Source: Candidatus Pacearchaeota archaeon (GTDB taxonomy: Archaea > Nanoarchaeota > Nanoarchaeia > Pacearchaeales > GW2011-AR1). Taken from it: 6,635 bases of DNA. Numbering within the stretch: position 1 is the first letter of the stretch; each line of letters opens with the position of its first letter. Positions 5,992 to 6,635 of this stretch are shown piece by piece. Where the stretch lies: assembly GCA_002690445.1 (NCBI GenBank), contig NZER01000327.1:1-6635 (forward strand). Reading direction: 5' to 3'. The position numbers were made by a program, and so were the translations under genes. Under the pieces are notes generated by a model. The model made no database searches, was not told the origin of the DNA, and was given only the letters and a program-made list of their open reading frames with translations.

Positions 5992-6097
5992 TTTTAAGAC
6001 TGGCCGATTTAGACCCGGCTTTATAGGCAAATAACAGAGGAGCAAGCTTGGCTATAATACCAAAGACTTTTACTACAATGCTGACAACAGAAAACAT
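5879..6097 (-). CDS. Rz-like inner-membrane spanin (i-spanin)
   Basis: 72 residues: an N-terminal transmembrane segment at about 3-25 (SVVSIVVKVFGIIAKLAPLLFAY), the short AGSKSAS turn, then a highly charged helical tail (LKNAKSSLEKGKARTKLDAD, then LGRLSSGD) ending RLQRWLRK. One TM plus a periplasmic charged helix, partly shared with a lipoprotein gene in another frame, is the defining layout of i-spanins, which bind the o-spanin C-terminus and fuse the membranes. It is short for the group (lambda Rz is 153 aa), but similarly small versions occur. The start at ATG 6097 has its nearest SD (AGGA) about 15 bases upstream with a small inverted repeat between. It follows the holin candidate by 17 bases. 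Assignment rests mainly on architecture. Confidence 0.75.
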   Translation of the reverse strand: MFSVVSIVVKVFGIIAKLAPLLFAYKAGSKSASLKNAKSSLEKGKARTKLDADLGRLSSGDRHNRLQRWLRK

Positions 6098-6098
6098 C

Positions 6099-6112
6099 AG
6101 ACAGCACTGTCT
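6099..6112. repeat. Perfect short inverted repeat between holin candidate and i-spanin
   Basis: AGACAG-CA-CTGTCT, six-base arms separated by two bases. As RNA it would form at best a 5-bp stem with a 4-base loop, placed between the AGGA ribosome site and the i-spanin ATG. It could modulate i-spanin initiation, serve as a small operator, or be chance; a 14-base palindrome is not rare. Confidence 0.4.
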
Positions 6113-6114
6113 TC

Positions 6115-6348
6115 CTATTCAGCTTTCTTCTTATCTTCGATGCCCGTCTGCTTTGCTCCACCAAATGTCAATGAGAGCCACTCAATGACTTTGTAAACTT
6201 TACCCATCAATGAACTAGGGTCTGGGGTCTTTGTGCCATTTACAACAAGAGATGCCGCAGCGACAACTCCCAAGACACCCCCAAAAATTGCGTCTCTTGC
6301 GTCCCAAACATTTGTCCACCAAGAGATTGTTTCAACAGGATCAGCCAT
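6115..6348 (-). CDS. Small one-TM protein, holin candidate
   Basis: 77 residues with a single hydrophobic, glycine/alanine-rich segment at about 20-36 (AIFGGVLGVVAAASLVV), a polar N-terminus rich in Trp (WWTNVWDARD), then TPDPSSLMGKVYKVIEWLSL and a strongly charged C-terminus (IEDKKKAE). Size, a Gly/Ala-rich TM and charged tail are usual holin features, and it lies directly upstream of the spanin pair. The motif with a T-P-x-P turn followed by GKVYKVIEWL occurs in small phage membrane proteins of lysis regions, as I recall. It starts with a strong purine-rich SD (GGAGGAGGGGG, minus strand of 6354-6364) and overlaps the upstream gene by 8 bases. Holin function is inferred from position and topology, not from a defining motif. 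Confidence 0.7.
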   Translation of the reverse strand: MADPVETISWWTNVWDARDAIFGGVLGVVAAASLVVNGTKTPDPSSLMGKVYKVIEWLSLTFGGAKQTGIEDKKKAE

Positions 6349-6610
6349 GGTTTCCCCCTCCTCCGGGAAATGAATCCGAAACGATATGTAATTTTAACCT
6401 TTCTAGGGCTAAACAGCAATCACTTTCAAGCAAATTACCTCCTATTATAATCTCATTATCTCCACCCTCTTGAAATAAAAAGAAAATTCCGCCGCACCAC
6501 TTGCCACTATCTACTTCTAAAACAACTTTTTCCTTTGCTCTCTCTAGAAATCCCTCTGCCGCAACAGTCTTGGCAGATTTTTTCGTGGTAAAGTCAATGA
6601 CTTCAGACAT
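6341..6610 (-). CDS. Unknown 89-residue soluble protein at the head of the visible lysis operon
   Basis: I do not recognise a family. The 89 residues start MSEVIDFTTKKSAKTV, continue with a short charged helix (GFLERAKEKVV), a strand-rich centre (KWCGGIFFLFQEGGDNEIIIGG) and an amphipathic helix with a double cysteine (ESDCCLALERLKLHIV), and end in a glycine-rich tail whose DNA also carries the ribosome site of the next gene. There is no TM segment or export signal, so it is probably cytoplasmic. The ATG at 6610 has GGAG (minus strand of 6618-6621) seven bases upstream. The 8-base overlap with the holin candidate indicates co-translation. The compact helix-strand-helix profile gives no functional clue. 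Confidence 0.75.
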   Translation of the reverse strand: MSEVIDFTTKKSAKTVAAEGFLERAKEKVVLEVDSGKWCGGIFFLFQEGGDNEIIIGGNLLESDCCLALERLKLHIVSDSFPGGGGNHG

Positions 6611-6635
6611 CTAAAAACTCCGCATATGGTTGCAA

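Noticed and set aside
5992..6045. o-spanin starting at TTG 6045
   Set aside because: It would place 48 residues before the lipobox cysteine and has no ribosome site; the ATG at 5991 gives a normal basic n-region.
6603..6635. C-terminal end of another minus-strand gene (open frame reading LQPYAEFLDV then TGA, overlapping the 89-residue gene start by 8 bases)
   Set aside because: The pattern matches the packing seen elsewhere in this operon, but ten codons at the window edge are too few to support a call, and a second frame is also open there.
1..6635. tRNA, rRNA, CRISPR array, IS element, att site or strong promoter
   Set aside because: No cloverleaf, repeated spacer pattern, transposase or terminal repeats were seen, and the window is almost entirely coding, with promoters probably outside it.

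Overview
The window looks like part of a lytic, tightly packed phage genome, most likely a marine-type tailed phage of a Gram-negative host. The evidence is a phage family-A DNA polymerase, a DUF3310-type small protein, a B12-dependent (class II) ribonucleotide reductase, an inserted HNH endonuclease, an A-type Fe-S carrier gene, and an overlapping two-component spanin pair, which only makes sense in a host with an outer membrane. Base composition is moderate (about 42-47% GC in the sampled nrdJ blocks). The gene set recalls lytic marine podoviruses that carry cobalamin-dependent RNR (for example those of Rhodobacteraceae), but no host or genus can be fixed from sequence alone.

Left arm, plus strand (1-4466), is the replication and nucleotide-metabolism arm. 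It starts with the 3' part of a DUF3310 gene. Next comes a DNA polymerase that has the full polymerase domain but only the last motif (Exo III) of the 3'-5' exonuclease domain. It is followed by class II RNR, an HNH endonuclease with lower GC, a one-TM coiled-coil protein, an IscA/HesB-type Fe-S protein, and a possible 39-residue basic peptide. Nearly all junctions overlap by 8-22 bases or abut, so the arm is probably one polycistronic, translationally coupled unit. Polymerase and RNR together would make dNTPs from host RNA nucleotides and copy the genome.

Right arm, minus strand (4454-6610), is a lysis-type operon. In transcription order it holds an unknown 89-residue protein, a one-TM holin candidate, an i-spanin-like (Rz) protein, an overlapping lipoprotein o-spanin (Rz1), an exported trypsin-like serine protease coupled to the o-spanin through TAATG, and a PD-(D/E)XK nuclease-like protein. 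No endolysin is visible, so it probably lies outside the window. The two arms converge and overlap tail-to-tail at 4454-4466 with no intergenic space.

The points most worth following up are the polymerase lacking Exo I/Exo II, and the exported serine protease embedded in a spanin operon. No tRNA, rRNA, IS element, CRISPR array or clear terminator was seen, and there is no gene-free stretch of 300 bases.
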